NCBI RefSeq assembly: GCF_002192695.1 | Contig: NZ_MTLG01000122.1 | Span: forward strand, 124,001 to 188,000 | Direction: 5' to 3' | Origin: Achromobacter xylosoxidans | Lineage (GTDB): Bacteria; Pseudomonadota; Gammaproteobacteria; Burkholderiales; Burkholderiaceae_B | Length of the DNA: 64,000 bases | Shown: piece by piece, positions 1-7,908 of the stretch | How positions within the stretch are numbered: the stretch's first letter is position 1 | How the letters are laid out: every line of letters starts with the position of its first letter | Position numbers and translations under genes: made by a program | Notes under the pieces: generated by a model | What the model was told of the DNA's origin: nothing | The model's database searches: none | Seen by the model: the letters and a program-made list of their open reading frames with translations, nothing else

Positions 1-1
1 A

Positions 2-652
2 ACGGCAGTCCTGGAGGGCGTGGCGGAAGCCAGCGATGCGCCTGATGAAGCACAGAACCAGCAAGATGCCGAGATTCTGAACAAATACGGGCTGACCAAG
101 GGCTTTGTCTTCTACGCTGGCGGCCTGGCTGAGCCCTATGGCGTAGGCATTCTCATCGAGGCCGTCAAGCAACTGGGCGGCGAGGTCCATCTGGTCCTAT
201 GCGGGGCGGGCTCCATGAACGCAGCCGTGCGCCGGGCCGCGAGCGAACACCCCCACATACACTACCTGGGCAGCATTCCGCCCGAAGACGTCAAGGCGCT
301 GTCGCGCAACGCCAGCTTTCTGGTCAATGCGCGCATCCCGGGCGACGCCTATCTGCAATATTCCTTTCCATCCAAGCTGCTGGAATACATGGCCACGGGC
401 GTTCCCGTGGTCTCTTCCCGCCTGCCTGGCATCCCACAGGAGTACTATGCACACCTGCTCGTTCTGGATGACGTCACTGCGGAAGGCTTGGCCGAATGCC
501 TGCGAAGCAACGCAGGCGTGAATTACAGTGCCGCCCAGCTATCCGCGCAGGGCGCAGCCGCCTTCTGTCGGCAGCACAAGACCGCCCTGCAACAAGGAAA
601 AAAACTGGTCCGAACTATTTTTCAGGATTCGGAGCAGCAGGAGCGCCCGTGA
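2..652 (+). CDS. Glycosyltransferase family 4 (group 1), C-terminal part
   Basis: The gene is already open at the left edge of the window, so only the last 216 residues are seen. They form the nucleotide-sugar-binding half of a GT-B fold: a strand ending in VLCGAGS, the HIHYLGSIPPEDV segment, and the SKLLEYMATGVPVV stretch that contacts the donor in GT4 enzymes. It should transfer a sugar from an activated donor to a lipid-linked intermediate on the cytoplasmic face of the membrane. It lies 54 bp before the flippase gene on the same strand, so it probably belongs to the polysaccharide cluster. An internal GTG at 20 is in frame but is not the true start. Donor and acceptor cannot be told from sequence. 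Confidence 0.85.
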   Translation, partial: TAVLEGVAEASDAPDEAQNQQDAEILNKYGLTKGFVFYAGGLAEPYGVGILIEAVKQLGGEVHLVLCGAGSMNAAVRRAASEHPHIHYLGSIPPEDVKALSRNASFLVNARIPGDAYLQYSFPSKLLEYMATGVPVVSSRLPGIPQEYYAHLLVLDDVTAEGLAECLRSNAGVNYSAAQLSAQGAAAFCRQHKTALQQGKKLVRTIFQDSEQQERP

Positions 653-706
653 GATGCGGGAGCCGCGACAACCATCGACCCTTCTTTTTTACTGAATAGT
701 TTTGGC

Positions 707-2143
707 ATGATACGGGGCCTCTTCCTATACCTCGCAGTGAAAGTTTTCCCGGCTCTGTCCATGATCGTGTACATGGTCGCCATGTACATGAACTTTCCGC
801 CCAACGATTATGTAACCTATTCCGCCGCGATTGCCGCGGGCGTGATCGGCGCGCAGATAGCTTCAAGCTGGATTGCCAGCGCGATCATCTTTTACTTCCC
901 CTTGCGCAAAGGGAAAGCGGCATTCGTCACACAGGTGTTGCGGATAGCCATTGTTTCGGCCTCGCTGACGGCCCTGATCACCTCAGGCATCTTTCTATCG
1001 CTGTTTCATGATCGGGCCCTAAGCGCGAGCGTCTTGTTCCTGACTGCTGCGCAAGGGCTCTTCTACGTAGCCGTCGCCCTATTCCAACCCGAGCGGCGGA
1101 TGCGCAGTCAGGTCATCAGCGCGATCACCCTCAGCATTACCCAATTGCTGTTCGCCGCCTACGCGATTCTGTCCAACACCCATTCACTCGCGGTGTCCGT
1201 CGCAGGTTATGGCGCGGGGTTCCTGGCCGGCCTCATTACCCTGCTTCTGTATATTCACTGGACCTGGTTTACCAGCGTATTGCGCAAGCGCCAGCGCCGC
1301 CTGGCGGCGAAGGAACCTGCGCTTGAGAATTCCAAGCTGCTGGCCTATGGCGGCCCCATGTTCATCTGGTTTTCGCTGATGCTGGTCAATAGCTACACCG
1401 ACCGCTTCTTCCTTGGCCGCGTGGAAGGGCCGGGCGTGGCGGGCTATGCGTTCACGAAAGACCTCTTGATCGGCATTTCAGGATTCATTTCCATGCCGAT
1501 CATGCTGATCGCCCATTCCATGATTTTCCGGCTGTTCCGTGAAAAAAAGGAAGAGGAGCTTTCCCAGCTGATCAGGTTCTCGACCACGCTTCTGGTCGTG
1601 CTGTTTCTGTTCGCGATATTCGTCTATGCGTCATTCGCAAAAATACAATTGACGCACTTTTCGCCTGACCTGCAGCACGTATCATTTTTCCGGGCGGTTC
1701 TCATTGGCCTGGGTATCATGTTAAGTACCCTTGCGCTCTATTCGCAGAAGAAATTCGAGGTACTCGGGCACCTGAAGCAATTGGTCGTGCTGGCAGCCAT
1801 CAGCAATAGCGTCGCGTTTCTCTCTTACATGTACTCGTCCAGCAGCCATTCGCTCGACTATTTCGCCATTTCATATGCGGCGAGCACGCTCCTGTACTTC
1901 TGCCTGACTCTCTGGACCGGGTCGAACGCAATCCGGTTCACTATCAACTTGAAAATGATCGCCTTTGTCCTTGCCGTGCTGATCGCCATGCATTTCCTCG
2001 CACCACCATCCATCTACAACGGGCAGATGGACTGGGCAGCCGCTGGATGGGCCGTGGCCTGGCTTGGGGCCTTGGCGGCAGTCCTGATGACCTGCTTGGT
2101 CAGACTGTATCGATCATTAGGATCCGGCCTCATCCAAGGTTGA
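707..2143 (+). CDS. Wzx-like polysaccharide flippase
   Basis: A 478-residue, very hydrophobic protein with about 12 predicted membrane segments from residue 1 to the C-terminus and short basic cytoplasmic loops (for example RKRQRRLAAKE near residue 195). Length and pattern match the polysaccharide biosynthesis/MATE-like exporter family that flips undecaprenyl-linked oligosaccharides to the periplasm. It follows a glycosyltransferase gene and precedes two Wzy-like genes, the usual neighbours of Wzx. The start is ATG at 707, with no strong Shine-Dalgarno sequence. GC is lower than in the core genes of this window. The role is inferred from topology and context; no substrate is assignable. Confidence 0.8.
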   Translation: MIRGLFLYLAVKVFPALSMIVYMVAMYMNFPPNDYVTYSAAIAAGVIGAQIASSWIASAIIFYFPLRKGKAAFVTQVLRIAIVSASLTALITSGIFLSLFHDRALSASVLFLTAAQGLFYVAVALFQPERRMRSQVISAITLSITQLLFAAYAILSNTHSLAVSVAGYGAGFLAGLITLLLYIHWTWFTSVLRKRQRRLAAKEPALENSKLLAYGGPMFIWFSLMLVNSYTDRFFLGRVEGPGVAGYAFTKDLLIGISGFISMPIMLIAHSMIFRLFREKKEEELSQLIRFSTTLLVVLFLFAIFVYASFAKIQLTHFSPDLQHVSFFRAVLIGLGIMLSTLALYSQKKFEVLGHLKQLVVLAAISNSVAFLSYMYSSSSHSLDYFAISYAASTLLYFCLTLWTGSNAIRFTINLKMIAFVLAVLIAMHFLAPPSIYNGQMDWAAAGWAVAWLGALAAVLMTCLVRLYRSLGSGLIQG

Positions 2144-2448
2144 TCGGCCCAGTCTCCAGTATCCGGAACAGCATCGTATTTGTTGCTGTGGCGCACAACA
2201 GACCCGCTTGATGAGCGGTCAGCTTGTAAAAGTCTGATTTTTCAGGCCCAAATAAGTTACGTGGTTCTACAATACGCGTCACAATTTCGCGTGATACTTC
2301 TGCTTACTGTCAACTCTCCCCTTTCTTAGTTCACAGTCCTGAGGGAAGGTAGTAGGGGAGCACGCCCGCAACGCTATATAATGTAATATTTAGAAGTATT
2401 TAGTAGGAATATAGAGCTTCGCGTGGTGCTCATATATTCCAAAACTTA
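2144..2448. other. Intergenic stretch with a possible promoter
   Basis: About 300 bases of clearly lower GC with no credible gene. A TATAAT hexamer at 2377-2382 lies about 85 bases before the next start codon and may be a sigma-70 -10 element. I see no good -35 box and no strong terminator for the flippase gene. Confidence 0.4.
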
Positions 2449-2466
2449 ATGGAAAGGCATCAACAG

Positions 2467-3983
2467 ATGTTAGGCAATTTCTGGAAGCACGGAAACTTGG
2501 CGTTCGAGAGAAAAATAACCATCTCGATGCCAACGGTTCTATATTTGTTCTCGTACTTCGTTACCACGGTTTTGGCTGCCACCGTCTATTTGATGCCTGG
2601 CGGGGCGGAATATATTACGAACCGATGGGGGCCGATGGCAACGAAGGCATACGAGTCGATCGGTTCACCTACCTATCTTGCCCTTCTTTATCTGCCCCTC
2701 ATTGTCGTTCCGATTGCGGCTTGGTTGACGGTCAAATTCTTAAAGCGCCCGTTCCCGCTCTTGAATAAAGTGGCCTCATACGATCTGAGAATTAATACCT
2801 CGGTGCTGTGGCTAATCGCGCTCACGAGCGCTGCTTATTGCCTTTTCACGCTGAACGCGGCAGGCGCCTTGGATCTTGGCTTGCTATCTAGCGGCGACTA
2901 CATTGCAAAAACCACCCGCCGCCTGAACCTTCTGGAAAATACTGGTTTCGTCTTTTTTGCGTTCGCTTACGGAATCAATCTTATTATTCCGATATTGGCG
3001 TTCATCGCATACGTAAAGCAGGGTGGCAAGGCGCAAGACTTGATCCTCTTCGTGGCGACCTTCGTTTTCTTCCTGTTCATCATCACTGCCACCTACTCGA
3101 AGGCTCAAATACTCATTTACCTGATCATGATGGTCGTTGCGTTCATTTTGACGCGGGCCAAATTGAAATACATGATTATCGTCACCGTAGTTTCGGTTCT
3201 CGCGTTTGTCCTCACCGGCTACGCAATGTACCCAGCCCCACCAGAACCGATGGAGGTAGAGCTGGCCAGCGCTCTGCAGCAACCGGAATCTACGTCAAAA
3301 ATAGAAGAACTCCCTCAGGCGATGGCGCCGATTGATATCCCGGAAACGCCCTCGGACGCGCCCGAAGACAGCCCCCCCCTCCGACGACCGCCCCTCCTGC
3401 GCCTACGCTCGTTCAGCCGGCCGTCAAGCTAGATACGAACCTGCTTGCGTCCTACATAAAGCGGCTGTCCGGCGACGCACTGCATCGCATGGCGGCAGCC
3501 ATGCCCTTTTACGTAGCGATTTTCGACGATGAATCGGAGCGTTGCGGCATCCAGGGAAATCTGGTCCGCAAGCTCCTGCATATGCCGGAGGCACATTGCG
3601 TGTTACCCATCAAGGTCTTCAACGCGATGTATCCTGAAGTAGATTGGGCACAGGGCCAGCAGCCGGCACCGGCGACGTTATCTGCATACGGTGAATTGGG
3701 AATGTTCTGGTCAATTTGCGTGATGATCCTGAGCGGCGTGTTCCTTGGGGTCCTCGGCACGGTCGGCGCCGCCAGCAGGAGTCCGCTGTTCCTTGGTTTC
3801 ACGGTAGCCGCTTGCTCGTTTTCCTACTACCTTACCCAAGTGCCGTTGATTGCAAGCTTCACCTATCCTCACGGCATTTTCGCCTTCATGATTCCTATTG
3901 CGATCCTGCTCTTCGTCTCCATCGGGCAGCACCGCAAACCGGAACAAGGCGTCGACCACCATATGGCGAAGCTGGATGCCTGA
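2467..3983 (+). pseudogene. Wzy-like membrane polymerase split by a one-base frameshift in a C8 tract (possibly phase-variable)
   Basis: Two reading frames join into one protein. The first runs from the start to a TAG at 3430-3432; the second is open through the C8 tract and ends at 3983. Adding one C at 3372-3379 would give an uninterrupted product of about 505 residues. The off-frame reading downstream of the tract is convincing protein (PPPPTTAPPAPTLVQP, then LDTNLLASYIKRLSG) and continues directly into the 3' part. The restored protein has several N-terminal membrane segments, a long Pro/Ala-rich extracytoplasmic loop and C-terminal membrane segments, the same layout as the next gene. Start: ATG 2467 is preceded by GGAAAGG at good spacing; ATG 2449 is the alternative. 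The defect may be a sequencing error, a true pseudogene or the OFF state of a phase-variable gene. Confidence 0.75.
3372..3379 (+). repeat. C8 homopolymer at the frameshift point
   Basis: A run of eight C lies exactly where the reading frame changes. C9 would restore a full-length Wzy-like protein; C8 gives a product truncated after 322 residues (from ATG 2467). Poly-C tracts are known phase-variation switches in Bordetella (fim promoters, bvgS), which makes slippage here plausible but not shown. Confidence 0.7.
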
Positions 3984-4318
3984 CTAGGCACTTCACGCCT
4001 CGCACCGGGTATCAACTCTGGCAAAACGAAGGGGTCATCTCGCCAATGCGAGATGACCCCTTCGTTTTGCGTATGCGGTGCAGGGTTGTAAGTAACGGGC
4101 TCGATAGATCCTGCGGCGTACGCCTGAAGGTCAAGTACTTCCATCTGGGCCTATGCACCAAACTGGGGCTCCTCGAAACAAGGCCCGGATGACGTCAGGA
4201 TCTGACTACACACTTCGGATGGCAAGTCGGGGGCTGGCGGGGTAGGCAAACGGAATACTTGCGTCTGATAGCGGATCAGCTTATCTTGACCTTCACACTT
4301 CGCTACAGTTTAGGACTT
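3984..4318. other. Intergenic region between the two Wzy-like genes
   Basis: Contains the long inverted repeat at 4021-4070 and nothing I can call as a gene. If the second Wzy-like gene starts at 4376 the gap is longer. No clear promoter was recognised. Confidence 0.4.
4021..4070. terminator. Perfect 22-bp inverted repeat, probable bidirectional terminator
   Basis: Arms 4021-4042 and 4049-4070 are exact reverse complements around a 6-base loop. The arms start with GCAAAACGAAGGGG, so a GC-rich stem is flanked by A-rich/T-rich sequence on both strands, as in a bidirectional intrinsic terminator. It lies 37 bp after the broken Wzy-like gene. The arm length is unusually long and perfect for a simple terminator. 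Confidence 0.65.
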
Positions 4319-5797
4319 ATGGACAGTACGCGGCGCGACAGCATTTGCCTATACTCCTGCAAGACTTGGCAATCCATGGACTATAGATTGAAGAACGACA
4401 CGCTACGACCCTGGATTATCAGGAACATGTCGCCGGTTATTTTTCTGGCGGCGTTCTTCCTCACTGTTGTTCTTGGAAATTTACTTTTTGCCACTCCATT
4501 CGGCCGAGCACAACTACAAAAAATCCCCAGCTACGCCATCATATACAACTTCCCTACAATATTTACCCCACTATATTGGTTATTGCTTTTTTTGCCATTC
4601 CTGATGACCCCCATTATGGTGATTCTGGTGCGGCGCTACCTGGAAAAACCGGTACATCGGCTTTGCGCGCGCGTTCCGGAAATCCGACGCATTGATTATT
4701 TGGTAATAGCTGGCCTCGCATTGGGCCACGTGGGATATCATTTGTGGAAGGCCAACGCATTTTCACTCTATGGCACGGGCACCGACGCGGTCTCGTCGGT
4801 CGAAATACGGTTTCAAATACTTAGCGGACTGCGCTTCTGGACCATGGCTGTCCTGATGTCCATCCTGCCGTTCCTGGCGGTATATGCGCAAATCCGATGG
4901 ATCCGCTCCTCGGCTCTGTTCTGGAAGGTGACCACCGTAGTTGTGGCCAGCTTGGTGGCTCTCTATATGGTCCTGTTGAACATGAAATGGCCGTTCCTGG
5001 TCTTTGCCGCCGCTCTGATTCTGACCGTTTTCGCACACAGCCAGAGGCGCCCATATATCAAAGCTGGAATCGGTACCGTCGCACTGTTCGCAACCTATCT
5101 GGTGATTTCCAGCCATGTATTCCGCTACGCGGACAGTTCCAGCAACGCGCCTCCTCCCGAACTCGCTGCCCCCTCGGTAATCGCGCCAGAAGCATCGGCA
5201 CCCGGAACACCGCCGCACACATTGCCAGAAGTCCGCCCCAACAAAGGGGTATTGAGCGAGGCTCTGGATACTCCCAAACTGGCATTCACCCGGGCTCCGG
5301 AAACGCTATTTTCCGGCCTGACCCGCATGGCGATCCTGTACCCGTTCTACTATCAGGTGTTCACTGAAGAAGGCTATGTATGCGGCGGCATCCTGGCTCA
5401 GGCCCGTGTGGGACCGGCTTGTCGCCCCAGCACCTACATCTATACCCGGGTCTTCGGCCGCGACGGCTTCGAAGGGCGTGGCACAGCTCCCGCAGCCGTC
5501 CACATCTCGGGTTACTCGCTTGGAGGGTGGCCGATTGCACTCTTCGCCATGGTTTGTGCGTCCATAGTCATGGCGCTGATCACGTGCCTGCCGATTACCG
5601 CAAGCGCAACCGTGGGCGCCTTTGGCATCATGGGCGCCGTTGCCGGATATCATTTTTCTCAGGTTCCCGGCGAGGGCCCCATTTTTTATGACCACGGGTT
5701 GATCTGGACCTTGATTCCCGTGGTTATCTACTCAATCTTGCGATGGATATTCAGGGACAAACGCTCTGAAAAAAGAGGCTTGCCCGAATCAATGTGA
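4319..5797 (+). CDS. Wzy-like oligosaccharide polymerase, second copy
   Basis: A multi-spanning membrane protein of 492 residues from ATG 4319 (preceded by AGGA), or 473 from ATG 4376. It has several N-terminal membrane helices, a Pro/Ala-rich extracytoplasmic loop (roughly genomic 5145-5260) continuing into a soluble segment with YPFYYQVFTEEGYVCGG, and three to four C-terminal helices. This layout, with a large periplasmic loop, is that of oligosaccharide repeat-unit polymerases. The upstream broken gene has the same organisation and a comparable segment (MPFYVAIFDDESERCGIQGN), so the two look like diverged paralogues. Its stop overlaps by 9 bp the stop of the convergent sugar transferase gene. 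The polymerase role is inferred, as this family is poorly conserved. Confidence 0.6.
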   Translation: MDSTRRDSICLYSCKTWQSMDYRLKNDTLRPWIIRNMSPVIFLAAFFLTVVLGNLLFATPFGRAQLQKIPSYAIIYNFPTIFTPLYWLLLFLPFLMTPIMVILVRRYLEKPVHRLCARVPEIRRIDYLVIAGLALGHVGYHLWKANAFSLYGTGTDAVSSVEIRFQILSGLRFWTMAVLMSILPFLAVYAQIRWIRSSALFWKVTTVVVASLVALYMVLLNMKWPFLVFAAALILTVFAHSQRRPYIKAGIGTVALFATYLVISSHVFRYADSSSNAPPPELAAPSVIAPEASAPGTPPHTLPEVRPNKGVLSEALDTPKLAFTRAPETLFSGLTRMAILYPFYYQVFTEEGYVCGGILAQARVGPACRPSTYIYTRVFGRDGFEGRGTAPAAVHISGYSLGGWPIALFAMVCASIVMALITCLPITASATVGAFGIMGAVAGYHFSQVPGEGPIFYDHGLIWTLIPVVIYSILRWIFRDKRSEKRGLPESM

Positions 5798-6409
5798 AAC
5801 GCCGTCCCGGCGCAGCACCTTGACGAAAGTCATCCAGAGAATGCGGATATCGAACCATACGGACTGCCTTTCCATGTATTCGATATCCAGGCGGACCTTG
5901 TCGGGGATCGGCAATTCATCGCGGCCATTGACCTGGGCCCATCCCGTCAATCCCGGCGTGAGCGCATCCACGCCGGCCTCGGTCCGCAGAGCAATCAGAT
6001 CATCCTGATTGAACAGCGCGGGGCGCGGTCCGACAAAACTCATGTCGCCGACGATAATGCTCCACAGCTGCGGCAGTTCGTCCAGGCTGCTTTTGCGCAA
6101 GAAGCCTCCGACAGGCGTCAGACATGCTGCGGGATCGGGCAGCAAATGTGTCGCAACGGCCGGCGTATCCACTTTCATGCTGCGGAATTTGGGCATCTTG
6201 AAAATGCGGTTGTTGCGGCCCACCCGGTCGCTCCAGTACAGCACAGGGCCGGGCGAAGTCAGCCTGACCATGAGCGCAACGATAATCACCGGTATCAGCA
6301 GCACAAGTGCGGCAAACAGGCTGAGCAACAGATCAAATACTCTCTTCACAATTTTCTCTAGCAGATTCGATATTGCCCGGGTGCGGTCGTACCCGAGCGC
6401 CTTTGTCAT
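5789..6409 (-). CDS. PglC/WcaJ-type undecaprenyl-phosphate phosphosugar transferase
   Basis: A 206-residue monotopic phosphoglycosyl transferase that should move a sugar-1-phosphate from a nucleotide sugar to undecaprenyl phosphate, starting the repeat unit at the inner membrane. Visible marks are one hydrophobic re-entrant segment (residues 24-49), KFRSMK at 74-79, the catalytic Asp-Glu dyad D110/E111 in LDELPQLW, VGPRP at 126-130 and PGLTGWAQVNGR at 142-153. The size is that of the short PglC core without the N-terminal helices of WbaP/WcaJ. It lies 65 bp after the GT4 gene that starts at 7704, probably as one unit. The sugar (galactose, glucose, QuiNAc4NAc or another) is not predictable. 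Confidence 0.92.
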   Translation of the reverse strand: MTKALGYDRTRAISNLLEKIVKRVFDLLLSLFAALVLLIPVIIVALMVRLTSPGPVLYWSDRVGRNNRIFKMPKFRSMKVDTPAVATHLLPDPAACLTPVGGFLRKSSLDELPQLWSIIVGDMSFVGPRPALFNQDDLIALRTEAGVDALTPGLTGWAQVNGRDELPIPDKVRLDIEYMERQSVWFDIRILWMTFVKVLRRDGVSH

Positions 6410-6474
6410 TCAAGTTTCGGCGCCACAGAGGCGTGGCCGTCGCGTCCCTTGCCTGACTGCATCAGGCGGCGGGT

Positions 6475-7704
6475 TCACGCCGATTTTGACTTTTCACGCG
6501 ATACCGTTTCCAGCACCTCGACCAATTGATCCACCAGCCGATCATGGTTGAAATGCTCTTCGTAGTAGCGCCGCCCATTTTCACCCATGCGTGCCCGCGC
6601 CTCTTGCGGCATGTCGGCAAGGCGTCTGATGGCCGCAGCCAAGGCCTGCGCATCCTCGGCAGGTACTGCGATGCCTGCCTGCGCCTTTTCCACCAGCCGC
6701 CCGCCTTCGCCATTGAGGGACGCCAGGATAGGCTTGCCCGACGCCATATAGGCCTGCACCCTGTTGGGAACGGTGGCTGCGAAGATTTCCTGGTCAGCCA
6801 GCGTGACCAGCAATGCCGACGCACGCTGCATGAATGCAGGCATGGTTTCCACCGGAAAGCGGCCCGGCAAGTGCAAGTTTTTCAGGCCCAGCGCCGCCAC
6901 CTGTTGCTGCATCCACTCCCTACGGCTGCCGCCCCCCAGAACAACGAACTGGATGCCTTGATGCTCGCGTAACAGCGCGGCGGCAGCGACTATCACTTCC
7001 ACAGCCTGCGCAGCGCCGATATTACCCGCGAACATGACGACAAACTCGCCGTCCAGCCCCGGCACCTCGGGTGGCGCTTCCGTGGGCACCTGCGAAAAAC
7101 TGTCGTCGACCGAGTTGGGATAGTACTCAATGGGTTTGCCCGGCGCGAGCTTGCGTATCGGCTCGACAAACGCTTCCGACTGGACAAGTATCAAGTCGGC
7201 TCGGCTATAAATGAACCGCACGATCCTCTCGACCACGCCCAACACAAAGCGGTTTTTGACATGGCCCGTCGCCGACAGGCTCTGCGGCCAAAGATCCAAT
7301 ACCCAGATCACCACCGGCGCGCGTTTGATCTTCGCCAGCAGCAGGCCAGGTATGGCCAGCAACAACGGCGACAGGGCACAGATGAAAACCGCGTCGTAGG
7401 ACTTGCGGCGCATGAGCCACGGCCCGAACAACACCCCCGAGAAAATGAACGACAGGTAATTCAGCGTCAGGCGGACCGCCCCCTTGCCGCGGGGAATCAA
7501 GGGCACCCGTGTGATATTCACGTTGTGGAACTGCTCACGCTGCACGCCAAACATCCGGTAACCTGAATAGATCTTTCCTTCCGGATAGTTCGGCTTCCCC
7601 GTCAGAACATCGATTTCCATCCCGCGCTCGGCCAAGGTGCTGCTGATCTCATTGATCCGGAAACCCTCCGGCCAGAAATACTGACTGACAATCAACGTGC
7701 GCAA
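6475..7704 (-). CDS. WbuB-like GT4 glycosyltransferase with TTG start
   Basis: A 409-residue GT-B enzyme. The N-terminal half begins LRTLIVSQYFWPEGFRINEI, typical of the WbuB/WcaI group; the C-terminal half carries VVMFAGNIGAAQ and VPNRVQAYMASGKPILAS for donor binding. WbuB in E. coli O26 transfers FucNAc; here the sugar is unknown. The frame stays open upstream to 8115, but that extension is low-complexity and overlaps the divergent gene at 7909. The homologous N-terminus begins at TTG 7704, preceded by GGGAGG six bases away, so I set the start there. It lies directly upstream of the phosphosugar transferase gene. Confidence 0.88.
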   Translation of the reverse strand: MRTLIVSQYFWPEGFRINEISSTLAERGMEIDVLTGKPNYPEGKIYSGYRMFGVQREQFHNVNITRVPLIPRGKGAVRLTLNYLSFIFSGVLFGPWLMRRKSYDAVFICALSPLLLAIPGLLLAKIKRAPVVIWVLDLWPQSLSATGHVKNRFVLGVVERIVRFIYSRADLILVQSEAFVEPIRKLAPGKPIEYYPNSVDDSFSQVPTEAPPEVPGLDGEFVVMFAGNIGAAQAVEVIVAAAALLREHQGIQFVVLGGGSRREWMQQQVAALGLKNLHLPGRFPVETMPAFMQRASALLVTLADQEIFAATVPNRVQAYMASGKPILASLNGEGGRLVEKAQAGIAVPAEDAQALAAAIRRLADMPQEARARMGENGRRYYEEHFNHDRLVDQLVEVLETVSREKSKSA

Positions 7705-7710
7705 ACTGCA

Positions 7711-7716
7711 CCTCCC
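7711..7716 (-). promoter_or_regulatory. Shine-Dalgarno site that fixes a TTG start
   Basis: On the minus strand GGGAGG is followed by TGCAGT and then TTG at 7704-7702. Six-base spacing and a strong match to the anti-Shine-Dalgarno sequence support the rare TTG start of the WbuB-like gene. Confidence 0.75.
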
Positions 7717-7908
7717 GCGAGGGAAATGGGGCAATCGGGTCGTCCAATATTCATGTCGATGTTCATCAAGGATACAAAATTCAGGGCATTCCAGCTTCTG
7801 CGCTGCGGACGCATCGTACTGCGAAAGCCGCCACGCATGCAGGCGTGGTGCGCCCTCGCCTCGCCCGTATAATCGCGCCAGGCCAGTGACTCCATCCCCT
7901 CCGCGCAT

